Part shown: piece after piece, positions 1 to 11,522 of the stretch
Position numbering within the stretch: the stretch's first letter is position 1
How the letters are laid out: each line of letters begins with the position of its first letter
DNA from: Sesbania bispinosa
Lineage: Eukaryota > Streptophyta > Magnoliopsida > Fabales > Fabaceae
Assembly (NCBI GenBank): GCA_026901365.1
Contig: QLOH01000048.1
Location: 2,480,001 to 2,544,000, forward strand
Direction of reading: 5' to 3'
DNA length: 64,000 nucleotides
Made by a program: the position numbers and the translations under genes
Notes under the pieces: generated by a model
The model's input: only the letters and a program-made list of their open reading frames with translations
Told to the model about the DNA's origin: nothing
Databases searched by the model: none

Positions 1-9
1 ACCCAAGGG

Positions 10-1735
10 TTGATGCCCGTAACAGTGCACTTGAACAAGCCCGTACAACAAGTAGATCCTCCAGAAGTCCAATGGCCTCTGTATGGCCTTCCTCCCAACT
101 ATACACCACCAATTGTCAATAACGCATCAGATCAAACTGCTAAACCACAAGGATCAGATGCGAAGGTAGCAGATTCTCAAAACACCCCACCACAGGGTTC
201 GGCAACAAATGTTGTGGGAGTTACAACTACACCCGGTGCACAACAAGTCTTTAATTCTGTGACTCCAAGTTCTCAAGAGAAGGGTTCAGCTGCAGCAGTC
301 CTTGGAGTTACACTTGCACAGAACGTACAATGGTTTCCATGGCAGCAAGCCACCAATTTTAGCATGCCGAATCAGTCTATGGTCTTTGGTGCTGCTACGG
401 GTGAAGGCAAAAGTATAGAGGAAACACAATTGCGGCTGTTGGAAGAAAGGCTAAAGGTGGTGGAAGGTAATAATTATGACATCGGAGATGCAGCAGATCT
501 ATGCTTAGTACCAGATGTGGTCATCCCACCAAAATTCAAAATGCCAGACTTTGACAAATACAAGGGCACCACCTGCCCAAAAGTCATTTGACCATGTATT
601 GCAGAAAGATGGCCTCTTATGCCCATGATGATAAGCTGCTCATCCATTGTTTCCAAGATAGCTTGACTGGAGCTGCATTGAGTTGGTATGTGCACCTGGA
701 GCGAGCTCGTGTTCGGAGTTAGAAAGACTTGGCTGATGCTTTCCTTAAGCAATATAGATACAATATGGAAGTGGCGCCGGATAGATTGCAGCTACAAGCA
801 ATGTCCAAGAAGAATGATGAGACCTTCAAGGAATACGCCCAGAGGTGGCGTGAATTGGCAGCACAAGTGCAACCCCCATTGTCTGATAGGGAAGTGGTGA
901 CCTTGTTCATCGATACTCTACAAGCTCCTTACTATGATAGGATGATTGGAAGCATGACATCGAGCTTCTCAGACCTTGTGATTATAGGAGAAAGGGTAGA
1001 TAAATGGTTTGAAGAGTGGGAAGATCGCCAGTGATACCTCTACAATGAATAATTCAAAGAAACCTACATCTGGGCCTCAAAGAAAAAGAGAGGGGGAGAC
1101 AAATGCAGTAACCTACCAACCCTTTGGTGGGCCTAATTATAGACCCCCTCACTTTCAACAAACCTTTCATGCCCTTTTACCTACCCACAGGTCACAACCA
1201 TCGCACAATCTCCCATTCGTCCATTCACACTTGTTACCCCTCAAGCCCCTATAAGACCTCCCCAGCAAGGGCCGACCATGGAACCCAAGCCCTAATCTTA
1301 ACCAACCAAGACCAGAAAATAACCAAGACAGAAGACAAGTCCAGTTTGATCCCATCCCCATGGCTTATACAAAATTACTTCCTATCTTGATCCAAAACTC
1401 ATTGGTGGTGCCTTACCCGATGAAACCTATGGAGCCTCCGTTTCCTAGGGGATATGACCCTAATGCTAAATGTGACTATCATAAGGGAGCCATGGCCACT
1501 CCACGGAAAATTGCAGGGCGCTAAAGTTCAAAGTGCAAGAATTGATTAATGCTGGATGGCTAAACTTCAAGGAAGATAATCCTAATGTGGGCAAGAATCC
1601 GCTGCCAAGACATGGGGGGCCATCAGTGAGTGTAGTTGAAGAGGAAGAACAATGTATGAGGAGGAGAGTGGAAGAGGTGAAAACCCCGTTGAGGGTTATT
1701 TTCAAGGAGTTGTGCACAAGCAGGTTGGGTTAATG
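10..1735 (+). pseudogene. gag: gag pseudogene of the Ogre/Tat-like element
   Basis: This encodes the capsid/nucleocapsid region. The first open stretch (10-591) is a Pro/Gln/Thr-rich N-terminus ending in a segment of the type PPKFKMPDFDKYKGTT, which begins the retrotransposon gag domain. The frame then shifts: the core continues through about 600-720, crosses a stop, and resumes at 729-1034 with the typical gag stretch around DETFKEYAQRWRELAAQV. Around 1466-1530 lies a degraded zinc-knuckle-like segment (CDYHKGA), followed at 1533-1733 by a linker (LINAGWLNFKEDNPNVGKNP) that Tat-clade elements carry between gag and protease. At least three frame breaks are visible. The true start is unknown because the element enters from the left edge. 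Confidence 0.78.
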
Positions 1736-2523
1736 GGAACATCGCTGGGATGGCATGTGTGAACTGCACTCTGATACAAATCACACCATCGAAGACTGCG
1801 AAGAGTTCAAACGAATGCTACAGGACATGATGGACAGAAAGTTGGTGCAGATAGGCCTGTGGTGGAAATATAGTTGATGTATCTGTAATCGACTATTCAG
1901 CCTCAACTCCCCAAAACCCTTGGTCGTCCACTATACAGGGATGCAACAGTTAGAACCACCAATAGACCAATACCCATCACTATCCAAGTACCTACGTCAT
2001 TTCCCTCCAAGGATAATAAGGCTGTACCATGGAGATATGATGTGGAAGTTCTCGTTGGAGACCGACAGGTAGGGGAAACTAATGTGGACACCCCCAATGT
2101 GACAAATATTGCGGGAGTGGCGGAGTGACTCGGAGTGGCCGTATCTATACACCTGACGAGTTCAGAACCACTCAATCAAGTGAGGTCATAAAGGAGAAAG
2201 AGAAAGGAAAGGAGATGACCAGTCAGAAGGAAATCACTGAGGAAACAGGAAGGAAGTGCCGAAGCAAGACTGTCTCCGATGAAGAAGCTTGTGAGTTCTT
2301 GAAACTTATCAAGCAAAGTGAATACAGGGTGGATCGACCAATTAAATCGAACCCCCGCCAGGATATCCTTGTTGTCTCTGATGATGCATTCGGAACCACA
2401 TAGGAAGATCTTGTTGAATATACTGAAAGAAGCTCATGTGGTCCACAACATTTCTACCGAGCAACTTGGGGGTATTATTGGTAACATTACCGCCAATAAT
2501 TATCTCACATTTACAGAGGAGGA
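1736..2523 (+). other. decayed gag-protease linker
   Basis: This is element-internal sequence between gag and protease. A Lys/Glu-rich open stretch at 2125-2403 (TRSGRIYTPDEFRTTQSSEV, then EEACEFLKLIKQSEYRVDR) is the kind of linker that precedes protease in Tat-clade polyproteins. The rest is broken by stops and frame changes. I see no separate gene. Confidence 0.5.
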
Positions 2524-2907
2524 ATGCCAGCAGGTGGGGCAGATCATAATAAAGCCCTTCATATCTCAGTGAAGTATATGGACTGCATCTTGGCAAGGGT
2601 TTTGGTTGATAATGGGTCTTCGTTGAATGTGATGCCAAAGGAAACACTTGCAAAGCTACCATCTAATGGGTCGCAAATGAAACCAAGTTCCATGGTGGTT
2701 AGAGCTTTCGATGGTTCCCGGAGAGAAGTGATAGGGGAAATCAGTCTACCTCTCCAAATCGGCCCTGTAACCTTTGACGTAGTATTTCAAGTAATGGACA
2801 TCGCACCAGCTTATAGTTGCCTCTTGGGAAGACCTTGGATCCACAGTGCAAAAGCCATAACCTCCACCTTGCACCAGAAATTGAAGTTATTGTTGATAAC
2901 AAGTTGA
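2524..2907 (+). pseudogene. pro: retropepsin-type aspartic protease, Ogre/Tat-like element
   Basis: Retroelement protease cuts the gag-pol polyprotein. The 127-residue open stretch shows VLVDNGSSLNVMP, where DNGS sits at the active-site D-S/T-G position. A second conserved segment, YSCLLGRPWIHSAKAITSTLHQKLK, is the LLGRPW motif that closes gypsy proteases. The D-N-G form differs from canonical DSG/DTG and may be either family variation or decay. The frame is lost right after the domain, near 2900. The fragment lies downstream of gag and upstream of RT, as expected for Ty3-gypsy order. Confidence 0.8.
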
Positions 2908-3084
2908 TTATCATTTCTGCTGAGGATGATTTGCTTATCAGTAAACCTTCCTCCACTCCCTACATCGAAGCTGCTGAAGAGGCCTTGAGACTTCATTCCA
3001 AGCTCTCGAGATTGCCCATGCAACCTATGAGAAGCCTATTGTCGAATCCCAACCATCAGATGCTTTAATGATGGTTCGAGAGTC

Positions 3085-3330
3085 ATGCTGGAGAACGGGT
3101 ATCAGTACGGACGAGGGCTAGGAAGGTATGGGCAGGGGGTGAGGCCGGTTGCCCGATTTTATGGGAAAGCAAGACAAATTGGCTTGGGTTACAAACCCTC
3201 AAATGCTGATGTAAAGATGTTTGTTGAAGAAAAGGAGGAAAAGAGGTTGGCCAGGCTAGGGGGAAGAGAGCCCAGAACTGGAGGGGTCCCTATCGCGACA
3301 TTAGAGAAGCTTTATAAGTGCTGGATTTGA
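3085..3330 (+). pseudogene. G-patch-like segment between protease and RT
   Basis: The open stretch begins MLENGYQYGRGLGRYGQGV and continues into a basic/acidic tail (MFVEEKEEKRLARLGG). Spaced glycines with aromatic residues (GYQ..GRGLGRYGQG) resemble a G-patch, an RNA-binding motif that Tat/Ogre-type polyproteins often carry between protease and RT. It is in sense orientation and the expected position. The frame ends in a stop at about 3328. The domain call rests on motif pattern only. Confidence 0.6.
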
Positions 3331-3930
3331 GCACTCAAACCTGATAGCTGCTGCAGAAGGGCATACTCAAGGAGATGTGAACAACAATTGGGTTCGTGTG
3401 GGTCCACCAGATGCAAAGCTCCCCAACTGGGAAATTGTTGAGCTACCTGTGATTTTAACTTCAAGTAATTTTTTGTAATGCTGATCTTATGGCTCTGCCC
3501 AAGGCCTTAGGATTTCTTTTCAATAAGGGCTGACATTTGTTCCTTTTCATTTATAATGAATAAAATGCATTTTGAATTTTTCCAGTAAATATCTCTTTCC
3601 TCTTTATTTTCTTCAAGCCCTTGTCTTTTGAATTATTGTTCATTTTATATTCCTTTTCTTGCTCAAACAAAAAAATATATGCAGATCTGAAAGTAACACG
3701 CTTGAAAGTGATAATGCTTGTACCACATCAGTTAATTTTGATGATCCCATTAATCAAGCAGATGAGGAAAATGATAGTGATTCAGAATTTGATCCTAAGT
3801 TGCAAAGGCTGGTTGAACAAGAAGACCGAGCAAATCCAACCTCATGAAGAACCAACTGAAGTAATAAATTTGGGGACGGAGGAGGAGAAAAAGGAAGTTA
3901 AAAATTGGCACTTTCATGAAAAGTGAGAAA
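3331..3930 (+). other. protease-RT spacer of the Ogre/Tat-like element
   Basis: Decayed spacer. Around 3690-3900 an acidic stretch (NFDDPINQADEENDSDSEFD, then a Glu/Lys-rich tail) matches the acidic linker usual before RT in this clade. Its frame shifts once near 3850. No independent gene is seen. Confidence 0.45.
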
Positions 3931-4725
3931 CGTCTCAAGTTGATAAAGTTGTTACATGATTATCATGACATATTTGCATGGTCATACCAAGACATGCCAG
4001 GTCTGGACACATCCATAGTGGAGCATAGACTGCCACTGAAGCCCTGAATACCCCCCAGTCAAACAAAAGTTAAGCTGTTTGAGACCCGAAATGTCCCTAA
4101 AGATCAGAGAAGAGGTCAAGAAGCAGCTCGCCGCAGGCTTCCTTGTTGTCGCAAATTACCCGGAATGGGGTGCCAATATAGTGCCATGCTACCCCAAGAA
4201 GGATGGAAGGGTTCGAATGTGCGTGATTACCGTGATCTAAACAGAGCCAAGGCCCTAAAGATGATTTTCCATTGCCTCATATGATGTTTTGATAGACAAT
4301 ACAGCCAAACATTCTTCTTTTCTTTCATGGATGGATTCTCAGGAGACAACCCAAATCAGAATGGCTGAAGAGGATCGTGAGAAAACTACATTTATCACTC
4401 CCTGGGGCACTTTCTAGCTACAAGGTCATGCCTTTCGGGTTGAAAAATGCTGGGGCAACATATCAGAGAGCGATGGTAACTTTGTTCCATGATATGATGC
4501 ACAAAGAGATTGAATTTATGTAGATGACATGATTACAAAGTCAAAGAATGAAGAAGATCATGTAATTCATTTGCAGAAGTTATTTGAGCGGCTCAGAAGT
4601 TTAAACTCAGACTAAATCCAGCTAAATGCACATTTGGAGTGAAATCTGGCAAGTTGTTGGGATTCATGGTCAGCGAAAAAGGAATCGAAGTAGACCCTGG
4701 TAAAGTGCGAGCAATTCTTGAAATG
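3931..4725 (+). pseudogene. rt: reverse transcriptase, Ogre/Tat-like element
   Basis: Reverse transcriptase copies element RNA into cDNA. Translating across several frame changes gives LLHDYHDIFAWSYQDMPGLD at the domain entry, RDYRDLNRA near 4220-4250, SSYKVMPFGLKNAGATYQRAM around 4415-4475, and the catalytic IYVDDMITKSKNEE with YVDD at 4517-4528. The order and spacing match Ty3-gypsy RT. Stops and shifts occur near 4045, 4215, 4290, 4350 and 4600, and no open frame longer than about 60 codons survives. YVDD itself is intact although the frame around it is destroyed. Confidence 0.85.
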
Positions 4726-4733
4726 CCACCACC

Positions 4734-5330
4734 ATGTACAGAGAAGGAGGTTCGAGGATTCCTGGGAAGACTAAACTACATTCTAGATTCATATCCCAGT
4801 TGACTGCTACTTGCGAGCCAATCTTCAAATTGCTACGCAAAAATCAACCCATGAGGTGGAATGAAGATTGTCAGGAAGCTTTTGAGAAAGTCAAACAATA
4901 TCTGCAAAGTCCCCCAATTCTAGTACCACCAGTGTCTGGAAAACCACTCATTATGTATTTGACGGTACTTGATGAGTCCATGGATGCGTGTTAGGTCAAC
5001 ATGATGATTCTGGAAGGAAGAACATGCTATTTACTATCTGAGTAAGAAATTCACTGACTATGAAACAGATATTCTTTGTTGGAGCGAACCTGTTGTGGCA
5101 TTGGCCTGGGCAGCTCGTCGTCTAAGGCAGTACATGCTAAGTCACACAACTTGGTTGGTATCTAAAATGATCCGATCAAGTACATCTTTGAAAAGCCTGC
5201 ACTCACTGGGAGGATCGCTCGATGGCAAGTTCTCGTTGTCAGAATATGATATCGTATATGTGACTCAGAAAGCAATCAAGGCAGTGCTCTTGCTGATTAC
5301 CTAGCACAACCAGCCAGTGGATGATTATCA
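4734..5330 (+). pseudogene. rnh: RNase H (first, RT-linked) of the Ogre/Tat-like element
   Basis: This domain removes the RNA strand of the RNA-DNA hybrid. Segments such as FKLLRKNQPMRWNEDCQEAF, followed by IMYLTVLDESMDA at about 4950-4990, are the connection-to-RNase-H entry usual in gypsy elements. The next recognisable part, ALAWAARRLRQYMLSH at 5095-5145, lies in another frame. A stop and frame change break the domain near 4990. It sits directly between RT and a second RNase H. Confidence 0.72.
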
Positions 5331-5402
5331 GTCAATGCAGTGTGAATTCCCTGATGAAGACATAATGGCGTTGTTTGAAGAGCCATCGGAAGAAAGTGGA
5401 CC

Positions 5403-5954
5403 ATGATGTTTGATGGTGCCTCTAATTTACTGGGGCATGGAATTGGGGCAATCCTAATTTCCCCTGAAAAACAATACGTCCCTATCACAGCTAGGTTGTG
5501 TTTTGACTGCACGAACAATGTGGCAGAATATGAAGCATGCACCCTTGGAATTCAAGCAGCAATTGAGTCAAAGATCAAGAATCTTGTAGTATATGGTGAC
5601 TCAGCCTTGGTGATTCACCAGCTCAGGGGCGAATGGGTAACTCGAGATGCCAAATTAATTCCTTACCATGCTCACATCAAGGAATTAACGAAGCAATTCG
5701 ATGAGATCACCTTTGATCACATACCCCGAGAAGACAATCAGTTAGCAGATGCATTGGCTACACTGTCATCAATGTTCGCATTAAATAATGAAGAAGACAT
5801 GCCGCTCATAAAAATTCAGTATCGTGAACAACCAGCATACTGTCATTCTGTAGAAGAAGAATCAGATGGAAAACCTGGTATCATGACATCAAGGAATATA
5901 TCAAAGATAGGTAATACCCCTCAGGTGCTTCAGAGAATGACAGGAGGACGCTGA
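5403..5954 (+). pseudogene. second, archaeal-type RNase H (aRNH) of the Ogre/Tat-like element
   Basis: The 183-residue open stretch begins at a DGASN motif and runs through GIGAILISPEKQYVPI, CTNNVAEYEACTLGIQAA, VYGDSALVIHQLRGEW and REDNQLADALATL. In this numbering the likely metal-binding acidic residues are D4, E44, D66 and D116, so a DEDD set is visible. Tat-clade elements carry this extra RNase H between the ordinary RNase H and integrase. It is the best-preserved domain of this copy. The start listed is only the first Met of the open stretch; in life it would be cut from the polyprotein. Confidence 0.85.
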
Positions 5955-5959
5955 GGAGA

Positions 5960-7124
5960 TTGGCAATGAGCTTCTTTCTAAATGGGGACGTGCTTATATA
6001 AGAAGAACCATGACATGGTACTTCTTAGGTGTGTAAATGCATCTGAAGCAAAGAAAATCATCAGTGAAATGCATGAAGGATCTTTGGGACCCATACAAAT
6101 GGGCATGCTATGGCAAAGAAATCTTGAGGGCTGGTTATTATTGGTGACCATGGAGAATGACTGCTTCAATCATGTGAAGAAATGCCACAAGTGTCAAACA
6201 TATGCTGATAACATCAATGCTCCACCTACATCCTTGAATGTCTTGTCATCACCCTGGCCATTCTCAATGTGGGGAATGGATGTCATTGGCCCAATTGAAC
6301 CAAAGGCATCGAATGGACATCGCTTTCATCCTAGTTGCGATTGACTACTTCACCAAATGGGTTGAAGCCACCTCAATATGCCCATGTGACTCGCAGTGTG
6401 GTGTAAAGTTTATCAAAAGGGAGCTGATATGTCGCTATGGTCTACCCAATAAACTCATCACAGACAATGCGACAAATTTGAACAACAAGATGATGACATA
6501 ATTGTGTGAAGACTTCAAGATTCAACATCATAATTCCTCCCCATACCGCCCGAAGATGAACGGGGCAGTTGAAGCAGCAAACAAGAACATAAAAAAAGAT
6601 CATTCAAAAAATGGTTGTGACATACAGGGACTGGCATGAAATGCTTCCATTCGCTTTGCACGGATACCGTACTTCTGTTCGTATTCAACCGCGGGCAACA
6701 CCTTTTTCATTGTGTATGGAATGGAAGCAGTCCTCCCTATTGAAGTTGAGATCCCTTCCTTAAGAGTATTGATGGAAACTGAGTTGGAAGAAGCAGAATG
6801 GTAAAAGTTCGTTTTGATCAATTGAACCTCATTGGAAGAGAAAAGACTGAATGCAATATGTCATGGTCAGTTATACCAGAAAAAGATTAAAAAGAAGCAT
6901 TTGAAAAAGAAAGTGCGCCTGCGAGAATTTCAAGAAGGTGATTTGGTGCTCAAAAAGATCCACTACCAAGCCCAAAAAGGATCACCTTGGTAAATGGTCG
7001 CCCAACTACGAAGGTCCCTATGTGGTAAAGAAGGCTTTCTCTGAGGAGCCCTAATCCTCACAAGTATGGATGGCAAAGAGCTTCAATACCCTGTAATTCC
7101 GATGCTGTAAAGAAGTATTATGCT
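5960..7124 (+). pseudogene. int: integrase, Ogre/Tat-like element
   Basis: Integrase inserts the cDNA into the genome. The zinc-binding region is seen at 6010-6215 (SEMHEGSLG, then CFNHVKKCHKCQTYA). The second histidine of the usual HHCC set appears lost in GPIQMGM. The catalytic core follows with SMWGMDVIGPIEP near 6270-6305, LITDNATN near 6455-6480 and NGAVEAANKNI near 6558-6590, which together supply the D, D and E positions. A frame change separates the first and second Asp near 6330, and more shifts follow. A C-terminal region with VRLREFQEGDLVLKKI (6915-6960) and a remnant of NYEGPYVVKKAF (7000-7040) ends the polyprotein. Confidence 0.82.
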
Positions 7125-8802
7125 TAAAAAAAAAAACAAAAAAAGAAGAAGAAGGAAGAAGAAGAAGAAGAAGAGAGAGAGAGAAAAGGGAGAAAAGAAA
7201 AGCTCGCTAGGTTGAAAATCCGAAGGGACGACCTAGGCAAAAGTAGAGCAACCCGTTGAGTTGAAAACTCGCAATAGCAGCTCAGGCAAAGTTGAGGGTC
7301 ATCAACCAGGGTAGATGATATGTGGAGGCCCAGTCTCTGGGGCAAAGGATGTGTTATCAAGTAACTTTCCAGAATAACAAACCGGGGGCAATCGCAGATC
7401 ATGGTCCTAAACTAGGGCAAATTCCTTCTTCTCAGAAGCTTATTAGTGGGGAGTCAAAGTTCACAACGGGTGATGCTTGCATTATCATCGAAAAGCGTGA
7501 TTCAGTTGTCCAATACCTTCACCAATCTAACCTTTTACCTTGTTGAGTTTGTGTACATAACACTTTTGTCAATAACCATTCTTGTAAATCTTTCTCTTTC
7601 TTAAATAAATATTTCCTTTCATGTACTGGTCAATTTCGCGTGCATTTTATAATCATAAATTGAAAAGGAATTAGTGTTAACATACAAATTTCAAAGCCTT
7701 ACAATTACTTTAATGGTTAAGGATCACAATGAACTTAACAAATTCCTCAGTGAAGATTTAAGGATGAGAACCGTTTGCCTCATAGCAACAGCTTCATAAT
7801 AGTTCTCACTCACATCCAGATACTTGATCATCCAAAAGGAAAAGCAAGTCATAAATGGATCACTCATCTTCCTGACTCAGGGATGCCTGATGCATGTAGG
7901 GACGGGGATACCCAAATAAAAAAAAGAAAAAGAAAGAAAAAGAAAAAAAGGAAAAATCATTGCTCAGGTAATCTTGCATCATAACATTTTATATCATTCA
8001 TGCATTACATGACATTGCATGTCTTGGACTTTTTAAGTCGGCATCTATTTCAGTCAAAAGTCCGAGACCAACTTCGGCACCTATTTCAGTCAAAAGTCCG
8101 AGACCAACTTCGGCATCTATTCAGTCAAAAGTCTGAGACCAACTTCGGCACCTATTTGAGTCAAAAGTCCGAGACCAACTTCGGCACCTATTTGAGTCAA
8201 AAGTCCGAGACACCAACTTCGGCACCCATTTCAGTCAAAAGTCCGAGAGACCAACTCCGGCACCCATTTCAGTCAAAAGTCGAGACCAACTCCGGCAACC
8301 CATTTCAGTCAGAAGTCCGAGACCAACTTCGGCACCTATTTCAGTCAAAAGTCCGAGACCAACTTCGGCACCTATTTCAGTCAAAAGTCCGAAGACCAAC
8401 TTCGGCACCTATTTTAGTCAAAAGTCCGAGACCCCTTCGGCACCCGTTTCAGTCAAAAGCCCAACACCTACTCTGGCACCCTTTTCACTCAAAGCCCGGT
8501 ATCGGCCCTGGCACCCTTTTTACTTTTCTGTCTCAAAGCCCGGTATCGGACCGGCACTCGGTTACTCACACAGCCAGATATCAGTCCAACATGCTGTCAG
8601 TCAAGAGTTCAACATCAGTTTTGGAATCTTGTCTTTTCATCACCGCTTTGGATGTTTCAGTCCACAATATTGATTTTTGTTCTTATTAAGGCCCTTGCGC
8701 CTTGTGTTAGCCCTCAAATAAAATTGATTCATTCTTACCTATTTCTTATTATCATATCTAAAAAAAAAACTTTGTTATTTAGATTATTTATAAGAAATAT
8801 GT
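7125..8802 (+). other. 3' untranslated internal region of the Ogre/Tat-like element
   Basis: Non-coding region between integrase and the 3' LTR. It opens with an A-rich then GAA/GA-rich low-complexity tract (about 7126-7200) and imperfect repeats of the form TAGGTTGAAAATCCG / GTTGAGTTGAAAACTCG (7207-7280). A second A/G-rich tract lies at 7915-7955. The main feature is the 36-bp tandem array listed separately. I see no gene. Confidence 0.6.
8035..8470 (+). repeat. 36-bp tandem repeat array in the Ogre-like 3' region
   Basis: About twelve copies of a 36-bp unit with the core CAAAAGTCCGAGACCAACTT followed by CGGCACCTATTTCAGT. Copies differ by a few substitutions (CACCTATTT or CACCCATTT) and 1-3-bp indels. 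Because the unit is a multiple of three, an open frame of 229 codons (8000-8689) runs through it; I treat that as a by-product. Tandem arrays between integrase and the 3' LTR are common in Ogre-type elements. Confidence 0.9.
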
Positions 8803-8815
8803 AAAGAGGGGCAAC
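8803..8815 (+). other. polypurine tract next to the Ogre-like 3' LTR
   Basis: AAAGAGGGGCAAC lies directly before the LTR start TGTGAATACCC. A purine-rich run just upstream of the 3' LTR primes plus-strand DNA synthesis. The match is short but correctly placed. Confidence 0.65.
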
Positions 8816-9245
8816 TGTGAATACCCAATTTTATCCGGGCTAATTTTTATTTTAATTTCAATTTTTGTTTGAATTTAGTTTGTAAATAATTCTTGAAATA
8901 AAAAAAAATAATAAAAAGAAAAAAGTTGCAATTTCAGTTTTTTAAAAAAATATATTTAAAATTGTTTTTGTTAAAATAGAAAACATAAAAATCAGAAAAT
9001 AAATTCTGAAAATTTTAGAATACAAAAAATTCAAAAAAAAATATAATAAATCTGAAAATAAATAAACATATAAAATAAATCCAAAAAAAAATAAAATAAT
9101 AGTTTGTTAAAAAGGATAATGGATAGATGAGTTGAGGAAAAGTTTGTTGAGATTGGGGGATAATGGGAGAGAGTATAGGCATTTGTTGCAGATTATATGG
9201 AGAAGAAATAGGAATAAGGGGAGGGGGTAGTTACATTTTCAGCTC

Positions 9246-9253
9246 TATAAAAA
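9246..9253 (+). promoter_or_regulatory. candidate TATA box in the Ogre-like LTR
   Basis: CAGCTCTATAAAAAAGAATA contains TATAAAAA about 430 bp inside the LTR, a plausible U3/R promoter position for the element. It is called by motif and position only. Confidence 0.5.
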
Positions 9254-10594
9254 AGAATAGAGTTACAGTGAATGGGGGGTTACAGGAACAAAAATCAAAG
9301 TTCTCAAATTCACAGTAACTGAGAAAGGCACAAAGCAGAGGAGAAGCAAAAGAGTGAAAGAATAGAGGTTTAACGGACTGGAGGATTTGAGAAGAATAAA
9401 GAAGAGTAAAGAAAGTGCAAGGATAGAATCGCATAAGAAGCATAAACAGTGAGAATAATTGATTCTATTTCAGGTTCTGTTTTTCTTTCATTCTTTCTCT
9501 ACTATTTTACTCAATGTATATTGATGAATGATTGATTCTGTTAGATAAACACAATATCATCTTGTGCATATAATTGAATTAATCAGTTGTGAGAAATTAA
9601 CAGAGAAATTAACAGGATTCAACAGTCTAATCTACAGTCTCATATAAAGTCCAATATACAGTCAGAAAAAAATAGGAAAAGAAAGAAAGAAAGAGCTAAA
9701 GCTCATCCACAGATCATAACCACTCATCCCTCCCCATAGCATAAATCTGAAAATCATAATGAGAGATTAGAGGGTAGCGCAGGGGATAGTAGAATCGAAT
9801 TAGGATAACAGAGATGTAGCAAACAAAGTAGGGAAAATAGAGGAAATCTACTCTGGCATTGTTCATCACTCCACCACTGCCGTGCCTCTGTCCTAGCAAC
9901 CGCGCCTCTGTGCACCTCAGCCGCCACCACCGTCATCCCAGCAGCCAGACAAACACCTCCCCTATCCAGCCAGCTGTGAAGCCACCGTACATATCCCCAC
10001 CGCAGCCGCACCGGACTGCAGCGCCCAGCCCCTCGCGGACGCTGCGCGCCCTCCTGCTAACAGCCACCACCACCGCGCCGTCGCGAAGCCTCTGCAGAGC
10101 TTGCTTCTCCGATCCGCTGCGCGCCGCTAGCACCGCGGCCATGGCCGTTTTCTCCTCCAGCTACCGTCGAGCTCCCTTGGCCGTCGCCCCTCTTCTTCCT
10201 CTCTCTCTGCCGCCACACCCCTTTCTTTCTTTCCCCCCTTCTATTTTTCTTTCCTTTCTAAAAACCTAATTCTAATTGTGTGTGTGCGTGTTTAGGAAGG
10301 GGCGTGAGGGTTTCTAAGGAAACCTGATCCCTTCCTCTTTCTCTTTTAAAAATAAAAAAAATAAAAAAATAATAATAAAAACAATAAAAATATATATAAT
10401 AAAAATAAAAATAATAAATAAAATAAATTTTACATAAATGTAAAATTGCTTTGGTTCCTTTGTTTTGAGCATGTGTTTTACGCTTTTGAATATTATGTAT
10501 TTGATTGTACATATTTGTTTATTTTATATCTCTTTGTGAATAAATATTAATTCAAATGCTTTAATAAATTTAGGAGTGTTTTATTTTAATCTAT

Positions 10595-11522
10595 GCAATG
10601 ACTAAATGAGTTAATTGAGCAGTGGATACTGACTTTAACTTTATTTAGATCATAAGGGTTTATTGAGCAAACCAAGTGTTTGACTTGAACCCCGTGCGTA
10701 AATAAGTTATAATAAAAAATTTCTTTCCAAAATTAAAAATTTCTTTTTAAAATAAAACATTTCATTTTCAAGTAAAAAATTCTTTTCAAAATATAAAAAA
10801 ACAAAAAAATTCTTTTCAAAATAAAATATTTCTTTTCGAAATTAAAAAAAAAAATCCTTTTCAAATCTTAAAATTTTTTTCAAATTATAAAGAATAAAAA
10901 AATACACGCAACGACTAATAATATTAATTGAGCAGTGGATGCTGACTTTAATATTATTAAGATCGTAAGGGTCTATTAAACAAACCACGTGTTTGACTTA
11001 AACCCCGTGCAAAAATATGTTATAACCAAATATTCCTTTCCAAAATTATAAAAAATCAAAAAAAAAATTCTTGTTAAAACTAAAAATTTCTTTTCAAAAT
11101 AAAATATTCCTTTTCAAAATTAAAAATTTCTTTCCTTTTCAAAATAAAATATTCCTTTTGGAAAGTAAAAATTTTCTTTTCAAAATAAATATTCCTTTTC
11201 AAATTTAAAAATTTCTTTTCAAAATTAAAAGTTTCTTTTCAAAATAAATATTCCTTTTTAAAATTAAAATTTTCTTTTCGAAATAAATATTCCTTTTTAA
11301 AATTAAAAATTTCTTTTCAAAAATCAAAATTTCTTTTCAAAATAAAAACAAAAATCCTTTTTCAAAATTAGAAATTTCTTTTCGAAATTATAAAAAAAAT
11401 AAAAAAATAAATTTTTGCAACGACTAATAATATTAATTGAGCAGTGGATACTGACTTTAATCTTATTAAGATCGTAAGGGTCTATTAAACAAACTAAGTG
11501 TTTGATTTGAACCCCGTGCAAA
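10595..11522 (+). repeat. three ~110-bp modules with AT-rich spacer arrays inside the Ogre-like LTR
   Basis: Three related modules start at about 10595, 10908 and 11417. Each reads GCAAYGACTAATAATATTAA, then GAGCAGTGGATRCTGACTTT, and ends ...TTGAACCCCGTGC. Between them lie low-complexity arrays built from TTTCTTTTCAAAATAAAA-like words (for example 11080-11370). The modules are direct repeats within one LTR. Confidence 0.8.

Noticed and set aside
8035..8470. CRISPR-like regular repeats
   Set aside because: Direct tandem units with no unique spacers, in a plant retrotransposon 3' region.
8000..8689. 229-codon open frame over the 36-bp array
   Set aside because: Explained by a repeat unit divisible by three in a non-coding 3' region. 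No start context or domain is apparent.
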